Shown: positions 9,564 through 17,321 of the stretch, piece after piece
How positions within the stretch are numbered: the first letter of the stretch is position 1
Layout: every line of letters begins with the position of its first letter
Virus record (IMG/VR): IMGVR_UViG_3300021598_001531
Location: 1 to 27,464 of that record
DNA length: 27,464 nt
From: a virus
Reading direction: 5' to 3' (one strand)
Translations under genes and position numbers: made by a program
The notes under the pieces: model-generated
What the model saw: only the letters and a program-made list of their open reading frames with translations
Databases searched by the model: none
Told to the model about the DNA's origin: nothing

Positions 9564-11003
9564 ATGACCATAAGAGTTGGATCTGGAATAATTAAAGATG
9601 GTCTTATTTTGCATCTTGATGCAGCTGATCAGTTAAATTATCTACTTTCCGTTGTTGAAGTTCTTGTGGTCGCTGGCGGTGGTGGTGGCGGTGTTTGTTA
9701 TGGAGGAGGAGGTGGTGGAGGAGGAGTAGTATATTCAAATTCGTATTCCGTAACACCTGGTACTGGTATAAACGTTTCCATAGGTAATGGTGGAACTAAT
9801 CAAGTAAACGTTGTCGGTAATGGTGGCCCTGGAGGCAACTCTTCTTTTGGTAATTTAACTGCTATTGGTGGCGGCTACGGCGGCGGTAATTGTGGTAATG
9901 CAGGAGGTTCTGGGGGATCAGGAGGCGGTGGATCTGGTACAGGGTCTGCAAGAGTATCTGGTGGTACAGGAACTCCTGCGATGGGTTTTGATGGAGAAAC
10001 TTCTATTCCCGCTGGTGGAGGTGGAGGTGGAGGTGCTGGTTCTTTAGGATTTAGAAGAGCTGGCGGGAATGGACTTCCATTTACCATTTCCGGATCTATT
10101 CAATACTATGGAGGAGGTGGTTCCGGCGGTGGACCAGAGGACATGCCAGGCGGAGCTGGCGGTGGTGGAATGGGGGGCACTGCAGTTGCTTCTGGAAGAG
10201 CAGATGCGACTCCTAACACTGGCGGTGGAGGTGGAGGTAGTATTATTTCCGGTTCTGGAGTTTCTGGTATAGGTGGATCAGGAATAGTAATTGTAAGATA
10301 CCCTGGTCCACAAAAAGCAACAGGTGGTAATACTATTACTTATATTGGTGGATATACTATTCATACATTTACTTCAGCTGGAACATTTACTCCAAATTCT
10401 TTACCATCAAATAATAGTTCCATCAACGGATTATTTGATTTAACTGGAGATGGTAATACGGCTTTTCAATCTGGGGGAGTAACTTATAATGCAAGTAACT
10501 CTGGTGCATTAAATTTTGATGGGAGTAATGATTTTTTAACTTCTCCAGCATCCTCTTTGTTTTCATTTGGGACAGGGGATTTTACTTTAGAAATTTTGAT
10601 ATATCCAGAAAGTTTTTCTACTTATACCCATATGATCGCTCTTCCAGATCAAAATACATTTGCACTTAAAGCCAATGCATCTGATGGCCAAATATACTTT
10701 TATAGTCCATCTTATAATACTTTTGGTTCTACTTCGGGTTGGACTTTATCTTTGAATACTTGGAATCATGTAGTTTTTAAAAGAGAATCTTCTATAGGTT
10801 ATGCTTTTTTAAATGGTATTTCTAGGGGATCTAAATCTGGATTTATTAACAATTTTACATCACGAGTATTAAATATCCACAATGGATGGCCAAATGAATT
10901 TACTCAATGTAGAATATCAAATGTAATGATATATAATAGATCATTAACTACTTCAGAGATCCAACAAAACTTCAATGCACTCAGAGGGAGGTTTGGACTA
11001 TAA
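9564..11003 (+). CDS. Cassette 2 A protein: LamG-type lectin domain split by a glycine-rich module
   Basis: Predicted adhesin of 479 aa, paralogue of A1 and A3. Residues 12-27 (DGLILHLDAADQLNY) are the first LamG strand. Residues about 31-244 are the glycine-rich module (VEVLVVAGGGGG to VIVRYPG). The linker is encoded by the 81-bp exact repeat, and the rest of the lectin domain runs from GLFDLTGDGN and ALNFDGSNDF to ISNVMIYNRSLTTSEI and GRFGL. The variable part between the two exact repeats has the same length as in A1 (617 bases) but a different sequence, suggesting different ligand specificity. An AGGAAAAAAT ribosome site precedes the ATG, and a late promoter lies just upstream. The stop overlaps the B2 start (TAATG), with a GGGAGG ribosome site for B2 inside the last A2 codons. 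Confidence 0.8.
   Translation: MTIRVGSGIIKDGLILHLDAADQLNYLLSVVEVLVVAGGGGGGVCYGGGGGGGGVVYSNSYSVTPGTGINVSIGNGGTNQVNVVGNGGPGGNSSFGNLTAIGGGYGGGNCGNAGGSGGSGGGGSGTGSARVSGGTGTPAMGFDGETSIPAGGGGGGGAGSLGFRRAGGNGLPFTISGSIQYYGGGGSGGGPEDMPGGAGGGGMGGTAVASGRADATPNTGGGGGGSIISGSGVSGIGGSGIVIVRYPGPQKATGGNTITYIGGYTIHTFTSAGTFTPNSLPSNNSSINGLFDLTGDGNTAFQSGGVTYNASNSGALNFDGSNDFLTSPASSLFSFGTGDFTLEILIYPESFSTYTHMIALPDQNTFALKANASDGQIYFYSPSYNTFGSTSGWTLSLNTWNHVVFKRESSIGYAFLNGISRGSKSGFINNFTSRVLNIHNGWPNEFTQCRISNVMIYNRSLTTSEIQQNFNALRGRFGL
10296..10376 (+). repeat. 81-bp exact repeat, copy 2
   Basis: Identical to 7716-7796. It encodes the linker between the glycine-rich module and the second part of the LamG-type domain of A2. 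Confidence 0.9.
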
Positions 11004-11084
11004 TGGCTAACTCAGATAAAAATATTCTAATAACTCCCAATAAAAATGCCTCTGGTATTCCAGAAATTGCTCTGACTGGTTTTG
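10994..11084 (+). repeat. 91-bp exact repeat, copy 2 (end of A2, start of B2)
   Basis: Identical to 8414-8504. After base 11084 the two cassettes differ at once: copy 1 continues TGGTTTTGGC and copy 2 continues GTAAATAAT. The frame of B2 is lost at this junction. Confidence 0.92.
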
Positions 11085-11960
11085 GTAAATAATACTTCCC
11101 AAGCACCAGTATTCAATGTTAATTCTAATGGAAATTTAATTTTATCGCCAAAATTAGGGACAACAAATATTAGTGGAAATGGAATAACACTTCCATCTTA
11201 TAGTAGCAATTCATTACCGGATGGAGAAGAAGGACTTTTAATATATGATAGAACACTAAAAATTGTACGTATATATTCAGATAATAAATGGGTAAATTTG
11301 GGAAATCCACCAATTGTAACTAGTGGATTGGCCCTTAGATTGGATGCAAGTGATATTCGTTCATATCCCGGAAATGGTTCAATATGGTATGATCTAAGTG
11401 GATATAATAACAACTGCAATTGGAGCAGCACACCTTCATTTGATCATAGGGGATTTTTTAGATTCAATGGATCAAGTCATGCAGGAGTTATTACCAATAA
11501 TGGAAGTTTGAATACCAATTATGAACAAACTTTAATAATGGTACTGAAACATAATTATAACTCAGGAAGAAGAAATCCATGGAACCAAGCATACGCTGGT
11601 TTTGGAACTTGGACTCATGAACAGGGGGAAAATATTAGTTGGTATTTTGGTGATGGTGGCGGAGATAATAGTCCATACTTGGGATATAGTAGCCCATCAA
11701 CACCCCGAAATAGATGGAACATTCTTGCTACTGTTAGAAATATTTCAAATTATCAGTGGTATTATGATGGAATTTCTACCGGTGTTTCTTCAAATCCTTA
11801 TGCAGTTTTAACAGATAGTAGCGCAAATATTACAATAGGAAATGGATATGCTGGATATTGGCAAGGTGACATGGGAATGGTTCTTATGTACAGAAGAGCT
11901 TTGACTACTGACGAAATTCTCCAGACTTATAATGTCATAAGACTTCGTTATCCGATATAA
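11003..11960 (+). pseudogene. Cassette 2 B gene: fibre protein with LamG-type lectin end, frame broken by a deletion
   Basis: Starts at ATG 11003 overlapping the A2 stop, with the same first 27 codons as B1, then stops at TAA 11090-11092 after 29 codons. Just beyond the break the other frame continues VNNTSQAPVFNV and stays open to 11960. It carries the second half of the B N-terminal module (GNGITLPSY, GLLIYDRTLK) and an uninterrupted LamG-type domain (SGLALRLDASDIRSYPG to GMVLMYRRALTTDEI). Compared with B3, the DNA jumps from the codon for Gly28 to that for Val60, so about 95 bases are missing if the two were colinear. The upstream and downstream homologous sites share GTAA, so a short-homology deletion is plausible. 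A misassembly at the repeat end is equally possible. The downstream TTG at 11082 has no ribosome site. Confidence 0.78.
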
Positions 11961-11963
11961 ATA
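11956..11963 (+). promoter_or_regulatory. T4-type late promoter for A3-B3
   Basis: An exact TATAAATA overlaps the stop codon of B2 and lies 29 bases before the A3 ATG. It has the same geometry as the promoter before A2. It would allow cassette 3 to be expressed independently of the broken B genes upstream. Confidence 0.75.
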
Positions 11964-11992
11964 TAAAAAAAGATGATTTTACAATAATATAA

Positions 11993-13573
11993 ATGGCAAT
12001 AAGTATTGGCCAAACTTCTATTACTCCAACTAATGCAGATCTTCTTTTTTACTTAGATCCTGCGATTAGTTATAATTACACTTTATCTGACGTTGAAGTT
12101 CTCGTAGTCGCTGGAGGCGGCGGAGGAGGCGGCTGGGGAGGAGGAGGAGGCGGTGGGGGTGTAGTTTATAATAGATTGTATCCGGTGACTCCTGGTACTG
12201 GAATTAATATTTCTATTGGAAATGGAGGAAGTCCAGGAACTAACGCATATACCTCCGGTGGAGATGGAGAAAGTTCAGTTTTTGGTACTATTACTGCAAT
12301 AGGTGGAGGAGGCGGCGGACATTATAATGGGAATAATGGTAGAGCTGGTGGATCCGGAGGAGGCGGCGGTGGAGCCTCAAATGCAACTTATGGATTCGTG
12401 ACCACTGGTGGCTCTGGTACTCCGAGACAAGGAAATAATGGAGGTAGAGGTGGTGGGCTCCCTGACGGTTCAATCTATAATCCAGGTGGAGGTGGAGGTG
12501 GAGCTGGAGAACGTGGATATGATTTTGATATTAATCTTAGACTGGGTGGAAAGGGTGGAGATGGACTGCCATTTAATATTTCTGGAAGATTAAAATATTA
12601 TGGCGGCGGTGGAGGAGGCCATACAGATGGTAGAGGTGGAACCAACTCAACTTCTTTTGGAGGAAAAGGTGGTGGAGGTCGTGGAGGAAATTATGGCATT
12701 CCACGAAGAGGATTAGATGGTGCTCCAAATACTGGAGGTGGGGGAGGGGGATCTTATGGAACCTCATCCGGATATGAGTGTGGTGCTGGTGGTTCTGGAG
12801 TAGTCATCATTCGTTATCCAGGATTACAAAAAGCATCAGGTGGAAACACTATCACTCAGGTTGATGGTTATACTATTCACACGTTTACTTCGGGTGGAAC
12901 TTTTACTCCAAATACAGCACCAACAAATGGAGGTGGTTTGAATGGACTTCAAGATTTGGGTCCAAATGGATATAATTTCTATCAAGTCAATACACCAACT
13001 TATAATACAAGTAGATCTGGAACAATTGATTTCAACGGAACTAGTGCATACTTGGAATCCGTTTTACCAACAAGATATAGTGCAGCATCCGTTTATACTA
13101 TTAATATGTGGTTTAAAATTAATGGTGCCCCTAGTGGTGCAAGTGGAAATCAGGCCAATTTCTTGATAGATTTAGATGTTACTGGTGGATCTTTCAATGG
13201 ATTGATAGTTGATTGGCAGCCATACTTGTCAGGAAGTTCGCAAATGAGATTTGCATATGCAACTAGACCATCTAGTGGTGGATCTTATACACCTCTACTA
13301 GGATCAGTTTTAACTCAGGGGGTATGGTATAATGGTTGTGTTGTAAAAAATGGAACTACAGAAACCAGACTATATTTAAATGGATCTTTAGAATCTACAT
13401 ATTCTGGCAATATGCCTTCTTGGGGCACAAATACTGTCCGAATAGCTAGATGGACTGATGGAACAGTATATTCCAATTGTTCTGTTGGTGTAGTTTGGGT
13501 TCAAAATAAAGCCTTAACTGCTTCTGAAGTTTTGCAAAACTTTAATGCACTTAAAGGGAGGTATCAAGTCTGA
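11993..13573 (+). CDS. Cassette 3 A protein: LamG-type lectin domain split by a glycine-rich module
   Basis: Predicted adhesin of 526 aa, the most divergent of the three A paralogues. The first LamG strand (NADLLFYLDPAISYNY) is at residues about 14-29. The glycine-rich module spans about 33-273 (VEVLVVAGGGGGGG to VVIIRYPG). The linker (LQKASGGNTIT, GYTIHTFTS) is diverged at DNA level from the exact repeat of cassettes 1 and 2. The remainder of the lectin domain runs from GLQDLGPNGYN and TIDFNGTSAYLES to SVGVVWVQNKALTASEV and KGRYQV. The ribosome site before the ATG is weak, but a late promoter lies 29 bases upstream. The TGA overlaps the B3 ATG (TGATG), and GGGAGG in the last codons is the likely ribosome site for B3. 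Confidence 0.8.
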   Translation: MAISIGQTSITPTNADLLFYLDPAISYNYTLSDVEVLVVAGGGGGGGWGGGGGGGGVVYNRLYPVTPGTGINISIGNGGSPGTNAYTSGGDGESSVFGTITAIGGGGGGHYNGNNGRAGGSGGGGGGASNATYGFVTTGGSGTPRQGNNGGRGGGLPDGSIYNPGGGGGGAGERGYDFDINLRLGGKGGDGLPFNISGRLKYYGGGGGGHTDGRGGTNSTSFGGKGGGGRGGNYGIPRRGLDGAPNTGGGGGGSYGTSSGYECGAGGSGVVIIRYPGLQKASGGNTITQVDGYTIHTFTSGGTFTPNTAPTNGGGLNGLQDLGPNGYNFYQVNTPTYNTSRSGTIDFNGTSAYLESVLPTRYSAASVYTINMWFKINGAPSGASGNQANFLIDLDVTGGSFNGLIVDWQPYLSGSSQMRFAYATRPSSGGSYTPLLGSVLTQGVWYNGCVVKNGTTETRLYLNGSLESTYSGNMPSWGTNTVRIARWTDGTVYSNCSVGVVWVQNKALTASEVLQNFNALKGRYQV

Positions 13574-14727
13574 TGGCTAATTCTGATAAAGATATTTTAA
13601 TAACGCCTAATAAAAATGTTTCTGGGTTACCAGAAATAAGATTTACTGGATTTGGTAATTCAAGTCTCTCTCTTGTAGTTGCAGATGATAATACTGGAAA
13701 GATAAACTTTGTAAGTTCTGGTGCAACTGCTTTTTCAATTGATACCAATGTAAATAATGGAGTATTACTTAACGTTGCTGACAGAAATTCAGTACCACTT
13801 TTAGAAATTTCCGACACAAATTCTTTACTTGGATATGAATTGGGTACTGTTTCCGTGGAAGGTGATGGAATAGTATTACCTTCTTATGGAACAACTGCAT
13901 TACCAATAGGAACTCCAGAAGGAACTATTGTTTATGATGATAACCATCAAGTAGCAAAAGTATATAATGGCACTGTTTGGACACCAATTGGTGGCAGAAA
14001 AAATGGATTAACTGCTGATACCGCGGCAGAATCAACAGAACAATTAATCACAGATTATCCGGATTCTCCAACTGGTTTTTATTGGATTCTCGTTGATAGA
14101 ATCCCACAACTATTTTGGGTTGACATGGTTTATGAGGGTGGAGGATGGATTCTTGTATTAAATAATAGAATTAATACAAATGGAATGACAGGATTGAATT
14201 ATCAATCAGCAACTACTAGAGTAATTAATTATAGAGGAAATTATTATTCAGCAACAGGAAATAATCCTACAAACTTTAATCTTTGGGTTGGATTAGATGC
14301 ATGGGTAAAATTAGCTAATGCCAACTTTAGTACATCAAATAGAGTTGTTGAATTTGTTGCCTCTGCATATCAACCCCTTGGGGCAGTTCATCAACATACA
14401 AAAAGGGCTAGTTGGGATTGGAGTGGTTGGGGTGGTGCTTACGCTTGGCAAGGTCTTGCAAATACTTATTTAGAGTTGGGTGGATCTCTACCAGGATTAT
14501 ACTCATATCACGCAGCAAATGGATATAATTTAACTACTTTTGATGTAGACCAAGATGTAGCTGGTAACAATTGTTCTACTGCTTATTTTAATCAACCGAA
14601 TTGGTATGGTGCATGTTGGTCTGGTAGTCCTTTTGGGGGAGGTGGTTCCGGCAGTCATGCTGATGCTTGGTTCTGGGATAGTTCTACTAGCGACTATCAC
14701 AATTATGGTGCTTTATACGTTAGGTAA
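13573..14727 (+). CDS. Cassette 3 B protein: fibre protein with fibrinogen-like lectin end (intact)
   Basis: A 384-aa protein and the only intact B gene. Residues 1-135 form the shared B module (MANSDKDILITPNKN, TGFGNSS, GDGIVLPSYGTTALP, EGTIVYDDNHQ), a type common in phage fibre and appendage proteins. Residues about 140-384 differ completely from B1 and B2. GFYWI, then FWVDM, GGGWILV, a CWSG segment and the end AWFWDSS...YGALYVR resemble the fibrinogen C-terminal or intelectin-like lectin fold. The cysteine usual in the CDM motif of eukaryotic members is replaced (WVDM). It is probably a receptor-binding subunit recognising surface sugars. The fold call rests on motifs only. The gene is translationally coupled to A3. 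Confidence 0.75.
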   Translation: MANSDKDILITPNKNVSGLPEIRFTGFGNSSLSLVVADDNTGKINFVSSGATAFSIDTNVNNGVLLNVADRNSVPLLEISDTNSLLGYELGTVSVEGDGIVLPSYGTTALPIGTPEGTIVYDDNHQVAKVYNGTVWTPIGGRKNGLTADTAAESTEQLITDYPDSPTGFYWILVDRIPQLFWVDMVYEGGGWILVLNNRINTNGMTGLNYQSATTRVINYRGNYYSATGNNPTNFNLWVGLDAWVKLANANFSTSNRVVEFVASAYQPLGAVHQHTKRASWDWSGWGGAYAWQGLANTYLELGGSLPGLYSYHAANGYNLTTFDVDQDVAGNNCSTAYFNQPNWYGACWSGSPFGGGGSGSHADAWFWDSSTSDYHNYGALYVR

Positions 14728-14732
14728 AATTT

Positions 14733-15134
14733 ATGGAACCAATTAAAAGGAAATCAAACAAATTAAATATTTTAAAGTCTGAGGATGTATATAAATTAGT
14801 TTGGATAAATGATGACGAAATTATTTTTTCAGAAAAATATATTATTTCTTTTGATTCTGAAAATAATCCAACTAATTTCAATCTAACAGAAATCATTGAA
14901 CATAAAAAACATTGTTGTTTAGATATTGATGACGAAAATTTTCAAGTAATTGAAGAAGAAAATTTTAGTTTTATTATTGGTGTAAATGATGCAATTAATG
15001 ATTTGCGACCTGGATCAAAATATCAGTTAAACGGTAAAACATTTACTTATTGGGAACATGATTCTCAACCACCGTCTTGGGAAGAAATTTCTTTACACAT
15101 AAAAAAAATGCAGAGGGATTTGGATTCAAACTAG
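14733..15134 (+). CDS. Unknown protein after the adhesin array (133 aa)
   Basis: I do not recognise this protein. It is acidic, starts MEPIKRKSNKL, and has two neighbouring cysteines (HCCLD) and a C-terminal part with FTYWEHDSQPPSWEEI. It has no signal peptide or membrane segment. It starts 5 bases after the B3 stop with an AGG ribosome site overlapping the end of B3, so it belongs to the cassette 3 transcript, and it is followed by a hairpin/terminator. Small proteins directly downstream of fibre genes often act as fibre assembly chaperones, and the tryptophan/proline-rich end would fit, but this is inference from position. Confidence 0.65.
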   Translation: MEPIKRKSNKLNILKSEDVYKLVWINDDEIIFSEKYIISFDSENNPTNFNLTEIIEHKKHCCLDIDDENFQVIEEENFSFIIGVNDAINDLRPGSKYQLNGKTFTYWEHDSQPPSWEEISLHIKKMQRDLDSN

Positions 15135-15153
15135 TTAAATTTAAAGTTTAATT

Positions 15154-15161
15154 TATAAATA
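15154..15161 (+). promoter_or_regulatory. T4-type late promoter for gp13 and the following neck/tail genes
   Basis: An exact TATAAATA 27 bases before the ATG of gp13. Its last bases lie inside the 5' arm of the hairpin at 15157-15184. A T4 late start about 5-8 bases downstream would place the first RNA base near the hairpin loop. Confidence 0.75.
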
Positions 15162-15188
15162 CCTCTAGAAGACTAGGGGTATTTTTTT
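15157..15188 (+). terminator. Hairpin plus T-run directly before gp13
   Basis: AAATACCTCTAG (15157-15168) pairs with CTAGGGGTATTT (15173-15184) with one G-T wobble. The loop is AAGA and is followed by Ts up to 15188. This is the form of a factor-independent terminator for the adhesin array transcript. Its 3' arm contains AGGGG (15175-15179), the only good ribosome site for gp13, 9 bases before the ATG. The structure could therefore also hide that site in read-through RNA. Confidence 0.75.
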
Positions 15189-15862
15189 ATGGCGCAACCA
15201 TCTAGTAGGGCGGAGTTGAAAGAATACTGCCTTAAGCAACTAGGAAAGCCAGTTTTAGAAATAAACGTAGATGATGATCAGATTGATAATCTGATTGATG
15301 ATGCGATTCAGTATTTCCATGAGAGGCATTATGATGGTATTGATCGTATATTCCTGAAGCACAAACTTACTCCTTCAACCAAAACAACTTTAGCTCAACC
15401 AGGTCCAGTTGGAAGTGCAACTACTTCTCCAGTAGTTGTTGGTTCTGGGTTAAATTAGATCTTCTCAACTATGCAATGGTTAAGAGATATCTTGAGGATT
15501 TGGATTTTCTTTTAAACCCTAATGCACAAATTCGTTTTAACAAATTAAATCATAAATTATACTTAGATATAGACTGGCAACAAGTTGGTGAAAATGAATA
15601 TGTAATTATTGATTGTTATAGAATTGTAGACCCATCGGATGCTCCCAAACTTTATAATGATTGGTGGTTAAAAAAATACCTCACTGCATTAATCAAGAAA
15701 CAGTGGGGACAAAACATGATTAAATTTAATGGTGTTTTACTTCCTGGAGGAGTTCAACTCAATGGAAGACAAATCTATGATGATGGAGTTGCAGAAGTAG
15801 AGAAACTTGAACAACAACTTAAGGATGAGTACGAATTACCACCACTTGATCTCATAGGTTGA
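15189..15862 (+). pseudogene. gp13: Neck protein gp13, frame broken in the middle
   Basis: gp13 forms the head-tail neck of T4-like phages with gp14. The N-terminal part (MAQPSSRAELKEYCLKQLGK, then INVDDDQIDNLIDDAIQYF) is typical and ends at a TAG at 15456-15458 after 89 residues. The C-terminal part resumes in another frame with LDLLNYAMVKRYLEDLDFLL from about 15455 and ends with the characteristic ELPPLDLIG at 15862. The two parts together hold about 225 residues. From memory of the family, a conserved middle segment of roughly 50 residues between the low-complexity linker and the LLNY motif is absent, so a deletion with frame loss is likely. Because gp13 is needed for virions, a sequence or assembly fault must be considered. 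It is transcribed from the late promoter at 15154. Confidence 0.8.
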
Positions 15863-15863
15863 T

Positions 15864-17294
15864 ATGTCACCACTCAATTCTTATTTTTTACAAGGATCTC
15901 CGAGTGAGCAAAGACTTATTCAAGATCTAATCAACGAACAACTTAAGATGTATGGACAAGATGTTCTATACATGCCAAGAAGAATTATTGGTGAAAATAC
16001 AGTCATTAAAGAAGTCACTGCTTCAAAATTTGATGATAGTTTTCGTATTGAAGCCTATCTAATGAACTTTGAAGGTTTCAGTGGGAACGGAGATATTCTT
16101 AGTAAGTTTGGAGTCAGAAGTAATGATGAAATTAATCTCGTAATCTCCAAAGAAAGATATGATGATTTTATTTCTCCTTTGTTGAAATTATGGCCAGAAA
16201 CTGAAAGAAAACTTGCATATAGACCACAAGAAGGAGATTTAATTTGGTTTCCTCTTGACGAGTCTTTATTTGAAATCAAGTATGTTGAAGGTAAAAAACC
16301 TTTCTATCAACTTAATAATCTTTATGTCTATGAGTTAAGATGTGAGAGATTTGAATATGAAGATGAGATTATTGATGTTCCAGAGGTTGATCCAACGGGT
16401 ATTGAAGTCAACGAATCAATCAAAGATCTTGGAAACATTTATACTATTCAAATGGTTGGAACTGGAGCTACAACTGCAGTTGCAACTGTAGGTTTTGCTA
16501 CTACTAATCCAAATTCCAAGTCTGTTCAGTATGTTGATCTTATCAATGACGGATATGGATATACTTCCGCTCCTGTAGTTTCAATCTCTACTGCTCCGGC
16601 CGGAGGACTAACTGCAACTGCTGTTGCAATTATGACAAGTAGATCATCAAATCAGAAACTATCAATTGATAAAATTCTCATTACAAATCCAGGATTTGGA
16701 TATACTGAACCACCAGTTATCATGATTTCTGGTGGAGGTGGTGCTGGAGGTATCGCTACCGCAGTTATTAATAATAGAGTTCTTGGAATTGTTGGGTTAT
16801 CTTCCGGTGGAGTTGGATATACTACTACTCCACAAGTTACGATTCAAAGAATATTCATTCCTTCTGGTGCAGGCATTTCTTCAAACATCAACAATGCTCA
16901 AGCAGAAGCTGTAATCAATTCAAATGGAGTTGTTGTTGCGGTTCGTTATTCAAACGCTGGTGCTGGATACACATTTACTCCAACAATATCTTTCACAAAT
17001 CCAACTGCAACCTCTTTCGGTGATTACGATTATAACGAAGTTGTTACCGGAACAAGAACAGGTACAACTGGTTATGTAAGAAGTTGGGATGCTACAAATA
17101 GAGTTCTTAAGCTTTCTGTAGTTGATGGAACTTTTGCAAGAGGTGAAGCGATTGTTGGTGTCGCAGCAAGTTACAAAGTATCTACGGTTCAGACAAATGA
17201 ATTCTTAGACCTTTACGCAGAAAATATTCAAATTGAAAATGCTGCTGATAATATTGTAGATTTCAGTCAGAGAAATCCATTTGGCGAATACTAA
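15864..17294 (+). CDS. gp14: Neck protein gp14
   Basis: Second neck protein, 476 aa, directly after gp13 (stop and ATG one base apart). Residues about 1-190 are the conserved family part (QRLIQDLINEQLKMYGQDV, YMPRRIIGE, GDLIWFPLDE, YELRCERFEYEDE). The very end (FLDLYAENIQIENAADN, then FSQRNPFGEY) is also typical of cyanophage members. Between them, about 195-380, lie repeats of the form GxGYTxxPxVxIxxGG (GYGYTSAPVVSI, GFGYTEPPVIMI, GVGYTTTPQVTI, GAGYTFTPTISF), so the protein is far longer than T4 gp14 (256 aa). The insert is probably an extra decoration on the neck surface. Confidence 0.88.
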   Translation: MSPLNSYFLQGSPSEQRLIQDLINEQLKMYGQDVLYMPRRIIGENTVIKEVTASKFDDSFRIEAYLMNFEGFSGNGDILSKFGVRSNDEINLVISKERYDDFISPLLKLWPETERKLAYRPQEGDLIWFPLDESLFEIKYVEGKKPFYQLNNLYVYELRCERFEYEDEIIDVPEVDPTGIEVNESIKDLGNIYTIQMVGTGATTAVATVGFATTNPNSKSVQYVDLINDGYGYTSAPVVSISTAPAGGLTATAVAIMTSRSSNQKLSIDKILITNPGFGYTEPPVIMISGGGGAGGIATAVINNRVLGIVGLSSGGVGYTTTPQVTIQRIFIPSGAGISSNINNAQAEAVINSNGVVVAVRYSNAGAGYTFTPTISFTNPTATSFGDYDYNEVVTGTRTGTTGYVRSWDATNRVLKLSVVDGTFARGEAIVGVAASYKVSTVQTNEFLDLYAENIQIENAADNIVDFSQRNPFGEY

Positions 17295-17321
17295 ATAATT
17301 ATTACTCCAGAATAACTTGTA

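Noticed and set aside
9538-9564. Eight-codon leader frame (MKTNNRKK) before A2 ending in TAATG
   Set aside because: It has no ribosome site of its own and is too short to separate from chance in AT-rich DNA.
11082-11960. Independent gene starting at TTG 11082
   Set aside because: The TTG lies inside the 91-bp repeat with no ribosome site; the protein starts in the middle of the B module. It is the body of B2.
14785-14800. TATAAATT inside the 133-aa gene as a late promoter
   Set aside because: One mismatch and no gene start at the usual 27-36 base distance; AT-rich coding sequence gives such matches by chance.
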